This document shows, piece after piece, positions 49,748 through 57,906 of a stretch of 64,000 bases of DNA. The position numbers and the translations under genes were made by a program. The stretch comes from Kitasatospora sp. MAP12-44 (GTDB taxonomy: Bacteria; Actinomycetota; Actinomycetes; Streptomycetales; Streptomycetaceae): positions 7,998,001 through 8,062,000 of the forward strand of contig NZ_JARZAE010000004.1 of NCBI RefSeq assembly GCF_029892095.1, in the 5' to 3' direction. The number at the start of each line of letters is the position of its first letter. Within the stretch, counting starts at the first letter, position 1. Below the pieces are notes generated by a model that saw only the letters and a program-made list of their open reading frames with translations, made no database searches and was not told the DNA's origin.

Positions 49748-51850
49748 GTGCACGGGTCACACGCTTCACACGGGTCATTCGAGGAGTCAAGGCGCCGTAC
49801 GGCCAAGAGCTTTGCGCTGCGCAACTGGCGCATACGCAGCCGGTTGGCGGTGCTGCTGGCGCTGCCCGTGCTGGCTGCCACCGTGCTGGGGGGCCTGCGG
49901 GTGCAGAGTTCGCTGCAGCGCGGGCAGGACCTCGACTCGGTCGCGGCGACCAACCGGCTGGCGTCCGCCGCGACCGCGCTGGCCGACGCGCTGCAGCAGG
50001 AGCGCGACATCTCCGCCAGCGTCCTGCCGGCCCAACCGCCCACCCAGAGCGGCGCGGTGGATGCCGACGTGCAGGCGGCCCGGGACACCACCGACCGTGC
50101 ACAGGCCGCCTTCGCGGCCGTCACCCAGGCCGTCAAACCCGACACACTGCCCGGCGGTGACATCTCCGTGCTCGCCGTGCAGTCCGGTCTGCGGGAGCTG
50201 TCCGCGATCCGCCAGGACGCCTTCGCGCCCACGACGACCGGCCGCAGCCCGGTCCAGAAGACCGTGAGCGCCTACGACGCGGTCGCCCGCAGCGCCGTCG
50301 ACCTGGGCCAGGACATGGCGCTGGCCACCGGCAACTCGCGGATCATCCGCATCGCCCACGCGCTCCAGCAGTTCTCGCTGGCCCAGGACGACGCGTCCGT
50401 GCTGCGCGCGGTGATCGGCGCCGCGCTGGCCGGCCCGGGGCAGCGGCTCAGCGCGGACGACCAGGCGTACGCCGCCCAGGCGGCCAAGGACCGCGACAGC
50501 CAACTCGCGGCCTTCCGCGCCGCCTACGGCACGGCAAGCGCGGGGCCGCTGCTCGCCTCGCTCACCCACGACGCCAGCACCCTGGACGCCGACCAGTACG
50601 CCCACCAGGTGCTGACCGACCCGTCGGGTCACACGCTGGCCGGCGAGATGTCCGCCACCACCTGGAACAGCCTGGCCGGGCGGCGCATCCAGGCGATGAA
50701 CCAGGTGGAGCAGAAGCTGCTCGGCGACATGGACGGCCAGGCCGCGAGCCTGCGCTCGCGCACCGAGCAAACCGCCGTGCTCAACGCGATCCTGGTCTCC
50801 CTGGTGCTGCTGGTCGCGGTAGGCGGGGCGGCGCTGGTGGCCCGCTCGATGGCGCGGGCGCTGGCCCGGCTGCAGCGGGCGGCCGAGGATGTCGCCGAGC
50901 GCCAACTCCCGGATCTGGTCTTCGCGTTGTCCCGGGCAGAGCCGCTGGAGGTGAGCAGCGAGGTGACCCCGATCGGGATCGACAGCACCGACGAGATCGG
51001 CCATGTGGCGCACGCCTTCGACATGGTGCACCGCGAGGCCGTCCGACTGGCCGCCGAGCAGGCGCTGCTGCGAGGCAACATCAACGCGATGTTCACCAAC
51101 CTCTCGCGCCGCAGCCAGGGCCTGATCCAGCGTCAACTCTCGCTGATCTCCGAGCTGGAGAGCCGCGAGGCCGACCCCGACCAGCTCGCCAGCCTGTTCA
51201 AGCTCGACCACCTCGCGACCCGCATGCGCCGCAACGGCGAGAACCTCCTCGTCCTGGCGGGCGAGGACCCGGGCCGCCGCTGGACCCGCCCGGTCCCGCT
51301 GGTGGACGTGCTGCGCGCGGCCGCCTCCGAGGTGGAGCAGTACGAGCGCATCGAACTCGCCGCCGTCCCGACGGCGGAGGTCGCCGGGCGGGTCGTCAAC
51401 GACCTCGTCCACCTGCTCGCCGAGCTGCTGGAGAACGCCACCTCCTTCTCCAGCCCGCAGACCCGCGTCCGGGTCACCGGCCACGCGCTGCCCGACGGCC
51501 GGGTGCTGGTCGAGATCCACGACACCGGCATCGGCCTCAGCCCCGACGACCTCGGCGAGATCAACGAGCGGCTGGCCAACCCGCCGACCGTGGACGTCTC
51601 GGTCTCGCGCCGGATGGGCCTCTTCGTGGTCGGCCGGCTCGCCCTGCGGCACGGTATCCGGATCCAGCTGCGCCCGAGCGACTCCGGCGGCACGGCGGCC
51701 CTGGTGGTGCTCCCCGCCGACCTCACCCCGTACGACGCACCGGCGCGGACCGGCCACACGACGTCGCCGCTGATCGCCGCCGAGGCGCAGCCCGCCGTCA
51801 CCCAGGGCGGCCCGGGGCCGGGAGCCGGCCTGCTGTCAGGACGTCAGTGA
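49748..51850 (+). CDS. Nitrate-sensor-type (NIT-HAMP-HATPase) histidine kinase
   Basis: 700 aa. First membrane helix RSRLAVLLALPVLAATVLGG, NIT-type extracytoplasmic helical domain (about 50-335; QQERDISASVL is a NIT hallmark), second helix LNAILVSLVLLVAVGGAALV, HAMP, and HATPase with N box (LAELLENATSFSSP), G1 (IHDTGIGLS), and GLFVVGRLALRHGIRI. This is the CvnA-like class, in which the catalytic domain is normally encoded beside roadblock (CvnB), DUF742 (CvnC) and small-GTPase (CvnD) genes. None follow here, so it is an orphan. GTG 49748 is the only open start; no good RBS. Confidence 0.9.
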   Translation: MHGSHASHGSFEESRRRTAKSFALRNWRIRSRLAVLLALPVLAATVLGGLRVQSSLQRGQDLDSVAATNRLASAATALADALQQERDISASVLPAQPPTQSGAVDADVQAARDTTDRAQAAFAAVTQAVKPDTLPGGDISVLAVQSGLRELSAIRQDAFAPTTTGRSPVQKTVSAYDAVARSAVDLGQDMALATGNSRIIRIAHALQQFSLAQDDASVLRAVIGAALAGPGQRLSADDQAYAAQAAKDRDSQLAAFRAAYGTASAGPLLASLTHDASTLDADQYAHQVLTDPSGHTLAGEMSATTWNSLAGRRIQAMNQVEQKLLGDMDGQAASLRSRTEQTAVLNAILVSLVLLVAVGGAALVARSMARALARLQRAAEDVAERQLPDLVFALSRAEPLEVSSEVTPIGIDSTDEIGHVAHAFDMVHREAVRLAAEQALLRGNINAMFTNLSRRSQGLIQRQLSLISELESREADPDQLASLFKLDHLATRMRRNGENLLVLAGEDPGRRWTRPVPLVDVLRAAASEVEQYERIELAAVPTAEVAGRVVNDLVHLLAELLENATSFSSPQTRVRVTGHALPDGRVLVEIHDTGIGLSPDDLGEINERLANPPTVDVSVSRRMGLFVVGRLALRHGIRIQLRPSDSGGTAALVVLPADLTPYDAPARTGHTTSPLIAAEAQPAVTQGGPGPGAGLLSGRQ

Positions 51851-51885
51851 CGGTGCCCGCCCGCGACCGAGGGCTCGGGCAGGCC

Positions 51886-52101
51886 CTAGGCAGTGACGCC
51901 TCGGACGACCAGCGCGGCGAGCAGCTCGCCGGTGGCCTCCGCCACCGCGTCGACCGCGGCCTCGAAGGCGGCCCGGTTGTGGGCGGCAGGGGCGTGGAAG
52001 CCGGAGACCTTGCGGACGTACTGCAGGGCGGCGGCCCGGATGTCCTCCTCGGTCACCTCGGGCATCGCGGGTGGGCGGAGCGTCTTGATGCTGCGGCACA
52101 T
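51886..52101 (-). CDS. DUF2277 family protein
   Basis: 71 aa, MCRSIKTLRPPAMPEVTEED, then IRAAALQYVRKVSGFHAPAA and HNRAAFEAAVDAVAEATGEL. MCRxIxxLRP and the KxSGF block define DUF2277, a small actinobacterial protein of unknown role. ATG 52101 chosen because GGAG lies just upstream and the family starts at MCR. Confidence 0.9.
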   Translation of the reverse strand: MCRSIKTLRPPAMPEVTEEDIRAAALQYVRKVSGFHAPAAHNRAAFEAAVDAVAEATGELLAALVVRGVTA

Positions 52102-52138
52102 GACTCCAGTGTGCCCCACACGCTGGGGAGGGCCGGGG

Positions 52139-53392
52139 CTACGGGGCCCCGGCGGCCCGTGCGGCGCGCAGCGTCAGGTAGTGCCGCTCCGGCAGGCTGG
52201 CCGTCCGGCTCGCCGCCTCGCGGTAGTTCGCGGCGGCGCCCGCCCGGTCGCCGGCCATCTCCAGCAGGTGCGCCCGGGCCACGTACAGCCGGTGGTCGCC
52301 CGCCAGGCGCGGATCGGACTCCACGGTCGCCAGCAGCGCGAGCCCGGCGTCCGGGCCGTGCACCATCGCGGCGGCGACGGCCCGGTTGAGGGTGACCACC
52401 GGCCCGGGCGCGACGCGCTCCAGCACTCCGTAGAGCGCCAGGATCTGCGGCCAGTCGGTCGCCTCGGCCGTCCGCGCCTCGTCATGGACGGCGGCAATCG
52501 CCGCCTGGACCTGGTACGGGCCGAGCGGCCCCCGGGGCAGGGCGCGGGTGATCAGCGCGATGCCCTCGGCGACGGCCTCGCCGTCCCACCGGCTGCGGTC
52601 CTGGCGGTCCAGCGGGATCAGCTCGCCGTCCGGGCCGGTGCGCGCCGCGCTGCGGGCGTGGTCCAGCAGCATCAGCGCCAGCAGCCCGGCGACCTCGCTG
52701 TCGTCCGGGAGCGTCGCGTGCACGGCCCGGGCCAGCCGGATCGCCTCGCGGGACAGCTCGACGCGCTGCAGGTCGGGCCCGGCGGTGCTGGTGTAGCCCT
52801 CGTTGAAGATCAGATAGAGCACCTGCAGGACCGCGGCGAGCCGATCGGCCCGCTCGTCCTGCGCCGGCATCCGGAAGGGGATCCCGGAGGCCTTGATGCG
52901 CTGCTTGGCCCGGCTGATCCGCTGGCCCATGGTCGCCTCGGGGACCAGGAAGGCGTGCGCGATCTCCGCCGTGCTCAGCCCCGCCACCGAGCGCAGCGTC
53001 AGCGCGATCGCGGAGGCGGGCGAGAGCGCGGGGTGGCAGCAGAGGAAGAGCAGCAGCAGCGTGTCGTCGCGGCCGCTCGCGTCCTCGCTGTCGGAGGCCG
53101 GCGCCGTCTGCCGGTCGTCGGGCACCTGCCGGGCGACCAGCTGCTCGCGGCGCCGGCGCGCCTGCTCATTGCGGACCTGCTCGATCATGCGCCGGGACGC
53201 CACCTGGATCAGCCAGCCCCGCGGACTGCCGGGCACGCCCTCCTGCGGCCACTGCGTCGCCGCCGCCAGCAGCGCCTCCTGCACGGCGTCCTCGGCGCCG
53301 TCGAAGTCCCCGAAACGGCGGGTGAGCACGCCGACGACCTGCGGCGCCAGGCGGCGCAGCAGGTGGTCGGTGGTTTCAGCGGTCTCGGACAG
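52139..53392 (-). CDS. ECF42-type RNA polymerase sigma factor with TPR-like C-terminus
   Basis: Up to 417 aa. Sigma region 2 (TRRFGDFDGAEDAVQEALLA, RGWLIQVASRRMIEQVRNEQ), region 4 (IALTLRSVAGLSTAEIAHAF, LVPEATMGQRISRAKQRIKA), then a long C-terminal helical extension (NEGYTSTAGPDLQRVELSRE to the end) characteristic of ECF42. The usual family start (SETAETTDHLLRRLAPQVVG) is reached only from a CTG at 53392, three bases after the stop of the DGPF gene; the first GTG (53329) would delete part of region 2, so CTG initiation is inferred from homology. The upstream YCII/DGPF gene is the standard ECF42 partner. No anti-sigma gene. Confidence 0.9.
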   Translation of the reverse strand: MSETAETTDHLLRRLAPQVVGVLTRRFGDFDGAEDAVQEALLAAATQWPQEGVPGSPRGWLIQVASRRMIEQVRNEQARRRREQLVARQVPDDRQTAPASDSEDASGRDDTLLLLFLCCHPALSPASAIALTLRSVAGLSTAEIAHAFLVPEATMGQRISRAKQRIKASGIPFRMPAQDERADRLAAVLQVLYLIFNEGYTSTAGPDLQRVELSREAIRLARAVHATLPDDSEVAGLLALMLLDHARSAARTGPDGELIPLDRQDRSRWDGEAVAEGIALITRALPRGPLGPYQVQAAIAAVHDEARTAEATDWPQILALYGVLERVAPGPVVTLNRAVAAAMVHGPDAGLALLATVESDPRLAGDHRLYVARAHLLEMAGDRAGAAANYREAASRTASLPERHYLTLRAARAAGAP

Positions 53393-53395
53393 CGC

Positions 53396-53800
53396 TCACA
53401 TCTCCTCGGAGGGCGCCGACATCACCTGGCGGACCTCGATCGGCATGTTCAGCGGCCTGCCGCCGGGGCCGGGGGCCGTCGAGACGAATGCGGCGATCTC
53501 CACCGCCCGCTCAAGGCCCTCGCAGTCGACGATCCAGTAGCCGGCCAGGAACTCCTTGGTCTCGGCGAACGGGCCCTCGGTGACCAGCGGGGCGCCGTCG
53601 CGGCCGGCCCGGACGATCCGGGCGGTCGCGGGCATCGCCAGACCCTGGGCATCGACCAGCTCGCCGGACGCGGCGAGCTTCTGGTTGGCCCCCACCATGA
53701 AGGCGATGTGGGCCTGGAGCTCGGACTCCGACCACGTCCCGATCGGCGGCAGCTCATCGGACATGTTCCCGCTGAACTGCATCAGCAGCATGTACTTCAC
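53396..53800 (-). CDS. YCII-related DGPF-domain protein
   Basis: 134 aa ferredoxin-like fold: VKYMLLMQFSGNMSDELPPI, then GPFAETKEFLAGYWIVDC, where the DGPF motif appears as EGPF, and the GRPLNMPIEVRQVM end. GTG 53800 has GAGGAG upstream. Gene order DGPF protein-ECF42 sigma with 3 bp between them shows co-expression; the DGPF protein is probably a target or partner of the sigma factor in stress response. Confidence 0.92.
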   Translation of the reverse strand: MKYMLLMQFSGNMSDELPPIGTWSESELQAHIAFMVGANQKLAASGELVDAQGLAMPATARIVRAGRDGAPLVTEGPFAETKEFLAGYWIVDCEGLERAVEIAAFVSTAPGPGGRPLNMPIEVRQVMSAPSEEM

Positions 53801-53947
53801 GGCCTGCTCCTCATCCTCACGCGCGCCCCCGACGGGCGCTCTCACCCCTCAGTAGAAGCAGGCTCCGCGATTTCGACGTCCTGGACGCGACCGGATCGAG
53901 AGATTTTCCGGGCTGACGGACTCAGCCGGGTTCAGGCGATCAGGCGA

Positions 53948-54030
53948 TCAGGCGGTCTGCTGGGCGGCGGCGCGGCGCTGGCGCTTGCCCAGGGCCGCTT
54001 GGGAGAGGTCCTCGGCCTGCGACTTCAGCG
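53948..54030 (-). pseudogene. 3' part of the interrupted DUF6204 gene
   Basis: Reads LKSQAEDLSQAALGKRQRRA then AAQQTA and stop, the conserved C-terminus of DUF6204 proteins (AEDMSQAPLGKRQRRAA-type). It has no start and is preceded by a stop from the insertion. Joined to the 5' part at 57579-57861, with the TGA at 54031-54033/57579-57581 counted once, it makes a 121-codon frame plus stop with no mismatch in frame. Confidence 0.85.
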
Positions 54031-54046
54031 TGATCTAGCGAGGAAC

Positions 54047-54086
54047 CCCGGGCGTTCACGACTCCGTTGGGAAATCCGTAAACCGG
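54047..54086 (+). repeat. Left terminal inverted repeat (40 bp)
   Basis: Perfect inverted copy of 55805-55844. Confidence 0.95.
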
Positions 54087-54091
54087 GCTGA

Positions 54092-55748
54092 TCAGGCTGC
54101 CAGGTCGAGTGCGGCCAGGTGTGAGGTTCTTGTATCGCCGAGTGGTGTGTCGGTGAGCCAGGCGTCGAGCCGGATGAGGTTGATTGCGGTGGCGGCGAGC
54201 ACGTTGCCGAGGTGGGTCTTGGCCAGCCCGGTGTAGCGGGTCCTGCGGATGCCCGTGCGGCGCACGGCCTGCGAGATCGTTCCTTCTACGCCTGCCCGGA
54301 CGTCGTAGCGGGCCTTCCATTCCTCGGTCTGTTGCTCGACGCGGCGTTGCTCCAGGACCTGCTGCTGCTCTTGGGGTAGGAGTGTGAGGGTGCGGCCGTA
54401 TCGGCCGTTCGCGGCCTTGGTGCACCGCGTTCGTGCCGGGCATGGATCGCAGTCCCGGAGCGCGAAGTGCACCCGGGTGATCGGGGTTCCGCTGGGTTTG
54501 CGCTGGTCGGACCAGCTGACGCTGACCGCTCCTTGCGGGCAGGTGACCTTCCTGGCGTCCCAGTCGACGATGAAGGCACTCTGGGGGATGTGCTCGCCCT
54601 CGTGGCGTTCGTGCATCGTGTCCGCTGCGACGGGTCCGAGCAGGTCGATCCGGTGTGTGTCGCGGGCGGGCGACGATGTGGGCGGCAGTGACGTAGCCGG
54701 CATCCACGGCGTGCTCGCTGGGAGGTAACTCCCTCGCGGCCAGGCCCTCGTGGACGGTCTCGGTGACCTCGGTGTCGCCAATGGTCGCGTCCGTGGTGAC
54801 CACATGGGTGATCACGTGCGGAGCGTCGCTCTCGCAGGTCTCACTCAGATGGGTCTTGTAGCCGCACCAGCCCGAGCCCCGCTTCATCCCGAAGCGGGCG
54901 TCGAGGTCGTAGGGCGAGGACAGCCGGGCTCTGGCTGGCGGGAGGTCCTTCGCCTCCCGCCAGCGCACCCCCTCACCGTCGCGGTGGTACTGCTCCACCC
55001 AGGCCCGGCGCAGGACCTGGACGGCGGGGATCTCCCGCAGCCAGCCTGGCGCACCGGGTGCGAAGACGGCCTCCAAGAAAGTGAAACCGTCCCGGCCGAC
55101 CTGCTCGGCCCACTCCTGCCGGATGTTGTCGCCTTTGGGGAAGCGGTAGGAGTCGATCCGAGCTCCGTAGCGCTCGACCCACTCGGCCGTCACGAGCCCG
55201 GCCAGCCACTGCGGGGCCGCTGCAGCCAGGACCTCCAGAGCCGCTCGCAAGGTCTCGCCGACGAACTCCATCCGGTTCAACGTCCTTACCGCCGCCAGTA
55301 CATGGGTGGAATCGGTACGTTGACGGCCACCCGCGCGCAGCAGTCCGAGCTCGCGGATCCGTCCCAGGATCAGCTCCAGGAGCCTCTCCTCCAAGCCGTG
55401 CTCGATCAGCCGGGAACGGAAGTCGCCAAGGACGGTGAAGTCGAAGCCTGGATCGTCCAGTTCAAGGCCGAGCAGAAACTTCCAGTCCATCCGGGCCCGG
55501 ACCTGATCGGCGGCCTGCCGGTCGCTGAGCCCCTCCGCGTACTGCAGTACCGACACCAGCGCCAGGGCCCCGGGCGAGACCGCAGGCCGACCGCGAGTAG
55601 GGAACGCCACGGCAAATGACTCGTCCTCGAACAGCGGCCCAAGCGCCTCCCGAACGCGAATCGCCAGCGTCCCCTTCGGGAACGAAGCCCGCACCACCCG
55701 CACGGTCAGCTCCGGCACTCCCAGGTCACCCCGTGGCTCCAGCGACAT
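54092..55748 (-). pseudogene. Frameshifted IS1182-type transposase
   Basis: ATG 55748 follows GGGGGT. The first frame carries SLEPRGDLGVPELTVRVVRA, GRPAVSPGALALVSVLQYAE, GLSDRQAADQVRARMDWKFL and RTDSTHVLAAVRTLNRMEFV (DDE transposase of the IS1182 branch). It is lost near 54665 where GCCC is present twice (GTCGCCCGCCCGCGAC); removing one 4-bp unit returns to the frame of the C-terminal half. That half has CDPCPARTRCTKAANGRYGR and RAGVEGTISQAVRRTGIRRT and ends at 54092. Recently inactivated, as no other damage is visible. Confidence 0.85.
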
Positions 55749-55804
55749 CCGACCCCCTTGATCGACAACGAGCCGATCCTGACAGCCCAGACCATCCACT
55801 GTCA

Positions 55805-55844
55805 CCGGTTTACGGATTTCCCAACGGAGTCGTGAACGCCCGGG
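55805..55844 (-). repeat. Right terminal inverted repeat (40 bp)
   Basis: Perfect inverted copy of 54047-54086; it abuts the remaining left end of the IS605 element. Confidence 0.95.
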
Positions 55845-55865
55845 AGGATTCGCTTCCTGAGTCCC

Positions 55866-55884
55866 GGTGGTGCGGAGCACCGCC
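55866..55884. repeat. IS605 left-end hairpin
   Basis: GGTGGTGC-GGA-GCACCGCC: 8-bp stem with one G-T pair and a 3-nt loop, just outside the tnpA stop. Subterminal hairpins are what TnpA recognises in single-stranded DNA. Confidence 0.6.
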
Positions 55885-55887
55885 GTG

Positions 55888-56316
55888 TCACTGGGGGCGT
55901 TGCTGGTTCTCGATGTACTCCTTGATGGTCGACAGGGGTGCGCCGCCGCAGGATGCGGCGAAGTAGGACGGGGACCAGAAGTGCGCGCCCCACAGATACT
56001 TGCGGATGTGGTCGGGGAATTCCTGGCGCAGACGGCGGGCAGAGACGCCTTTGAGTGATCCGACCAGGCGGGACAGGGCGACCTTCGGCGGGTAGTGCAC
56101 GAGCAGGTGGACGTGGTCGCGTTCGCCGTTGAACTCGACCAGCTCGGTCTCGAAGTCGGCGCAGACGGCCCGCATGACCTCTTCGCAGCGCTTGAGGATC
56201 TCATCGGTGAACGGTCCGCGTCGGTATTTGGGTGTGAAGACCAAGTGGGCGTGGAGAGTGTGGACGACCGTACGGCCCCTGCGAATACCGGGATTTGGTT
56301 CCCATCGTGGCGACAT
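55888..56316 (-). CDS. tnpA: IS200/IS605 TnpA (Y1 HUH transposase)
   Basis: 142 aa. Metal-binding HUH motif His68-Val-His70 in RDHVHLLVHYPP; nucleophile Tyr134 in STIKEYIENQ; first strand TLHAHLVFTPKYRRG. Complete length. Cuts and joins single-stranded element ends. Divergent from tnpB with 23 bp between starts. Predicted active. Confidence 0.95.
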   Translation of the reverse strand: MSPRWEPNPGIRRGRTVVHTLHAHLVFTPKYRRGPFTDEILKRCEEVMRAVCADFETELVEFNGERDHVHLLVHYPPKVALSRLVGSLKGVSARRLRQEFPDHIRKYLWGAHFWSPSYFAASCGGAPLSTIKEYIENQQRPQ

Positions 56317-56339
56317 AGATCAATGATAGAATCTCGCGC

Positions 56340-57500
56340 GTGAAGATCGTGGTGCAGGTGAAGCTCCTGCCGACGCCCGAACAGGTGTCGGCACTGGAGG
56401 GCACCTTGCGCACGGCCAACGAAGCGGCGAACTGGGTGTCCGGGATCGCTTTCGATCGAGGCGTGCCGCGCGAGTACGAGCTGCGCAAGCACACGTACGC
56501 CGAGTTGAGGGCCCGTGGGCTGGGGGCACAGGCCGCCCAGCATGTGATCAAGAAGGTTCGGGACGCCTACACCGCGTTGAAGGCGAACATCCGGGCCGGG
56601 AACCTCGGAAAGCCAGGCTCCAAGCGCAGGATCAAGGCCGAGTCCAAGCCCATCGCATTTCGGCCTGCCGCTGCCCAGACGTACGACGACAGGTGTCTGT
56701 CCTGGCGGTACGACCAGCAAACGGTGTCGGTATGGACCATCGCCGGCCGCCTCAAGGGCGTGCGCTTTGCGTGCTCCCCGGACGCCCTCAAGGCCCTTCG
56801 CGGGCACCGGCAGGGTGAGTCCGATCTCATCGAACGCGACGGCGTGTTCTACCTGGTCGCCACGTGCGAGGTGCCCGAGGCTCCGCTGAACCAGGACCCG
56901 GCGGGTTTCATCGGCGTGGACCTCGGGATCGTCAACATCGCCACCACCTCGACTGGCTATCGGGCTGCCGGGCGCGGCGTGAACCGGCATCGCAGGCGGC
57001 AGCTCGACCTGCGCAGGAAGCTGCAGGCCAAGGGAACCAAGTCCGCCAAACGCCTGCTGAAGAAGCGCTCCCGCACGGAGACCCGGCACGCCGCCAACCA
57101 GAACCACATCATCTCAAAGACCATCGTCACGACCGCTGAACGCACCGGCTGCGGTATCGCCCTGGAAGACCTCACGGGCATCCGCGACCGGGTACGGCTC
57201 CGCAAGGACCAGCGGCAACCACTGCACTCGTGGGGCTTCCACCAGCTCGCCTCCTACGTGGAGTACAAGGCGCGCCGGGCCGGAGTACCACTGGTGCACG
57301 TCGACCCGGCGTACACCAGCCAGCGCTGCTCCGAGTGCCATCACGTCGACCGCAGAAACCGCGTCGATCAAGCGAGTTTCGCGTGCCGCGCCTGCGGCGT
57401 CACGATGCACGCGGACCACAATGCATCCCGCAACATCGCCCGCGAGGGCGAGGCCGTGTGGATAGCGGGGCGTGAGTCACGCGTCCCAGCCACCCCCTAG
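56340..57500 (+). CDS. tnpB: IS605 TnpB (RNA-guided nuclease)
   Basis: 386 aa. RuvC residues Asp194 (IGVDLGIVN), Glu276 (GIALEDLTG) and Asp359 (HADHNASRN) are all present; zinc ribbon Cys330, Cys333, Cys349, Cys352; N-terminal helical part MKIVVQVKLLPTPEQVSALE. Intact ancestor-type of Cas12. GTG start. Its 3' end and the right-end hairpin normally encode the guide (omega) RNA. TAM would correspond to the sequence left of the element (ending GTGA). No damage seen. Confidence 0.95.
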   Translation: MKIVVQVKLLPTPEQVSALEGTLRTANEAANWVSGIAFDRGVPREYELRKHTYAELRARGLGAQAAQHVIKKVRDAYTALKANIRAGNLGKPGSKRRIKAESKPIAFRPAAAQTYDDRCLSWRYDQQTVSVWTIAGRLKGVRFACSPDALKALRGHRQGESDLIERDGVFYLVATCEVPEAPLNQDPAGFIGVDLGIVNIATTSTGYRAAGRGVNRHRRRQLDLRRKLQAKGTKSAKRLLKKRSRTETRHAANQNHIISKTIVTTAERTGCGIALEDLTGIRDRVRLRKDQRQPLHSWGFHQLASYVEYKARRAGVPLVHVDPAYTSQRCSECHHVDRRNRVDQASFACRACGVTMHADHNASRNIAREGEAVWIAGRESRVPATP

Positions 57501-57600
57501 GTGGCTCAGACGGAGGAGGCCACGCCGCAGCCAGCCGCGCCCTACCTCCAAGCCCGGTCGATTACGGCCGGGTCAAGTTGACGTTCTTGTACCCGTAGCC
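57380..57600 (+). ncRNA. Predicted omega (reRNA) guide RNA of TnpB
   Basis: By analogy to characterised IS605 TnpBs, the scaffold spans the 3' end of tnpB and the right-end hairpin and continues about 16-20 nt into flanking DNA as guide. Boundaries are approximate; the guide would then be DUF6204 sequence from about 57579/57582. No direct signal beyond the hairpin. Confidence 0.35.
57488..57506. repeat. IS605 right-end hairpin overlapping tnpB stop
   Basis: AGCCACC-CCCTA-GGTGGCT: 7-bp stem, with the tnpB TAG reaching into the loop. A right-end hairpin at this position is typical of IS605 and serves TnpA recognition and the omega RNA. Confidence 0.7.
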
Positions 57601-57861
57601 GCGCTCGGCCAGCCAGGCCCGGGCGGCGGTCTCGGCGCGCTCGGTGGCCGCCAGGATATCCTCCTCGGCCTCGCCCGCCTCCAGGAAGCGGAAGGTGAAG
57701 AAGGGGCGGGCAGCGAGGTCGTAGCTGAGGTGGCCCTGCTCGGTGAAGGCCGCCTGCAGCACGTCGTGCTCCGACGCGCGGGCCAGCAGCTCGGCGCGCT
57801 GGTCCGTGCCGAGCGCGTCGAAGGCGCCACGGACGGTGATGCGGAAGGTACGAGTGGTCAT
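57579..57861 (-). pseudogene. 5' part of the interrupted DUF6204 gene
   Basis: MTTRTFRITVRGAFDALGTD, then FTEQGHLSYDLAARPFFTFR and WLAERGYGYKN identify DUF6204. After KNV the frame leaves the gene into the insertion and stops within six codons (NLTRP, stop at 57562), giving a 99-residue product without the conserved KRQRRAA tail. RBS is weak. It may still fold, but the missing C-terminus is highly conserved in relatives. Confidence 0.85.
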
Positions 57862-57871
57862 GCCCGGACCC

Positions 57872-57906
57872 TAAGTGGTTCGCGCCGTAAGTCCTTCGGG
57901 GGTTGA
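57872..57906 (+). repeat. Left IS630-type terminal repeat
   Basis: TAAGTGGTT-CGCGC-CGTAAGTCCTTCGG-G-GGTTGA: 29-30 of 35 positions match the inverted sequence at 60182-60216; the core CGTAAGTCCTTCGG is identical. Confidence 0.8.

Larger units (their letters stand above)
54045..55848. mobile_element. Insertion sequence with 40-bp perfect terminal inverted repeats
   Basis: Arms at 54047-54086 and 55805-55844 are identical inverted copies, starting CCCGGGCGTTCACGACTCCG. AGGA flanks both sides and may be the target duplication. Contains one frameshifted IS1182/IS5-like transposase. Confidence 0.8.
54031..57578. mobile_element. Nested insertion (IS200/IS605 element carrying a second IS) in DUF6204 gene
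   Basis: The two gene halves end and resume at TGA (54031-54033 and 57579-57581). Everything between is foreign: an IS605-type element with tnpA and tnpB whose left end is itself split by a transposase element with 40-bp inverted repeats (54047-55844). Pre-insertion left-end sequence can be rebuilt around AGGA, which occurs on both sides of the inner element (54041-54044 and 55845-55848). The base run just 5' of the outer element (AGCGTGA) is the candidate target/TAM. Confidence 0.75.

Noticed and set aside
53940..57107. 1055-codon minus-strand frame running through both IS elements
   Set aside because: It fuses the first half of the transposase with antisense of tnpB and frame-shifted tnpA; only the transposase part is real.
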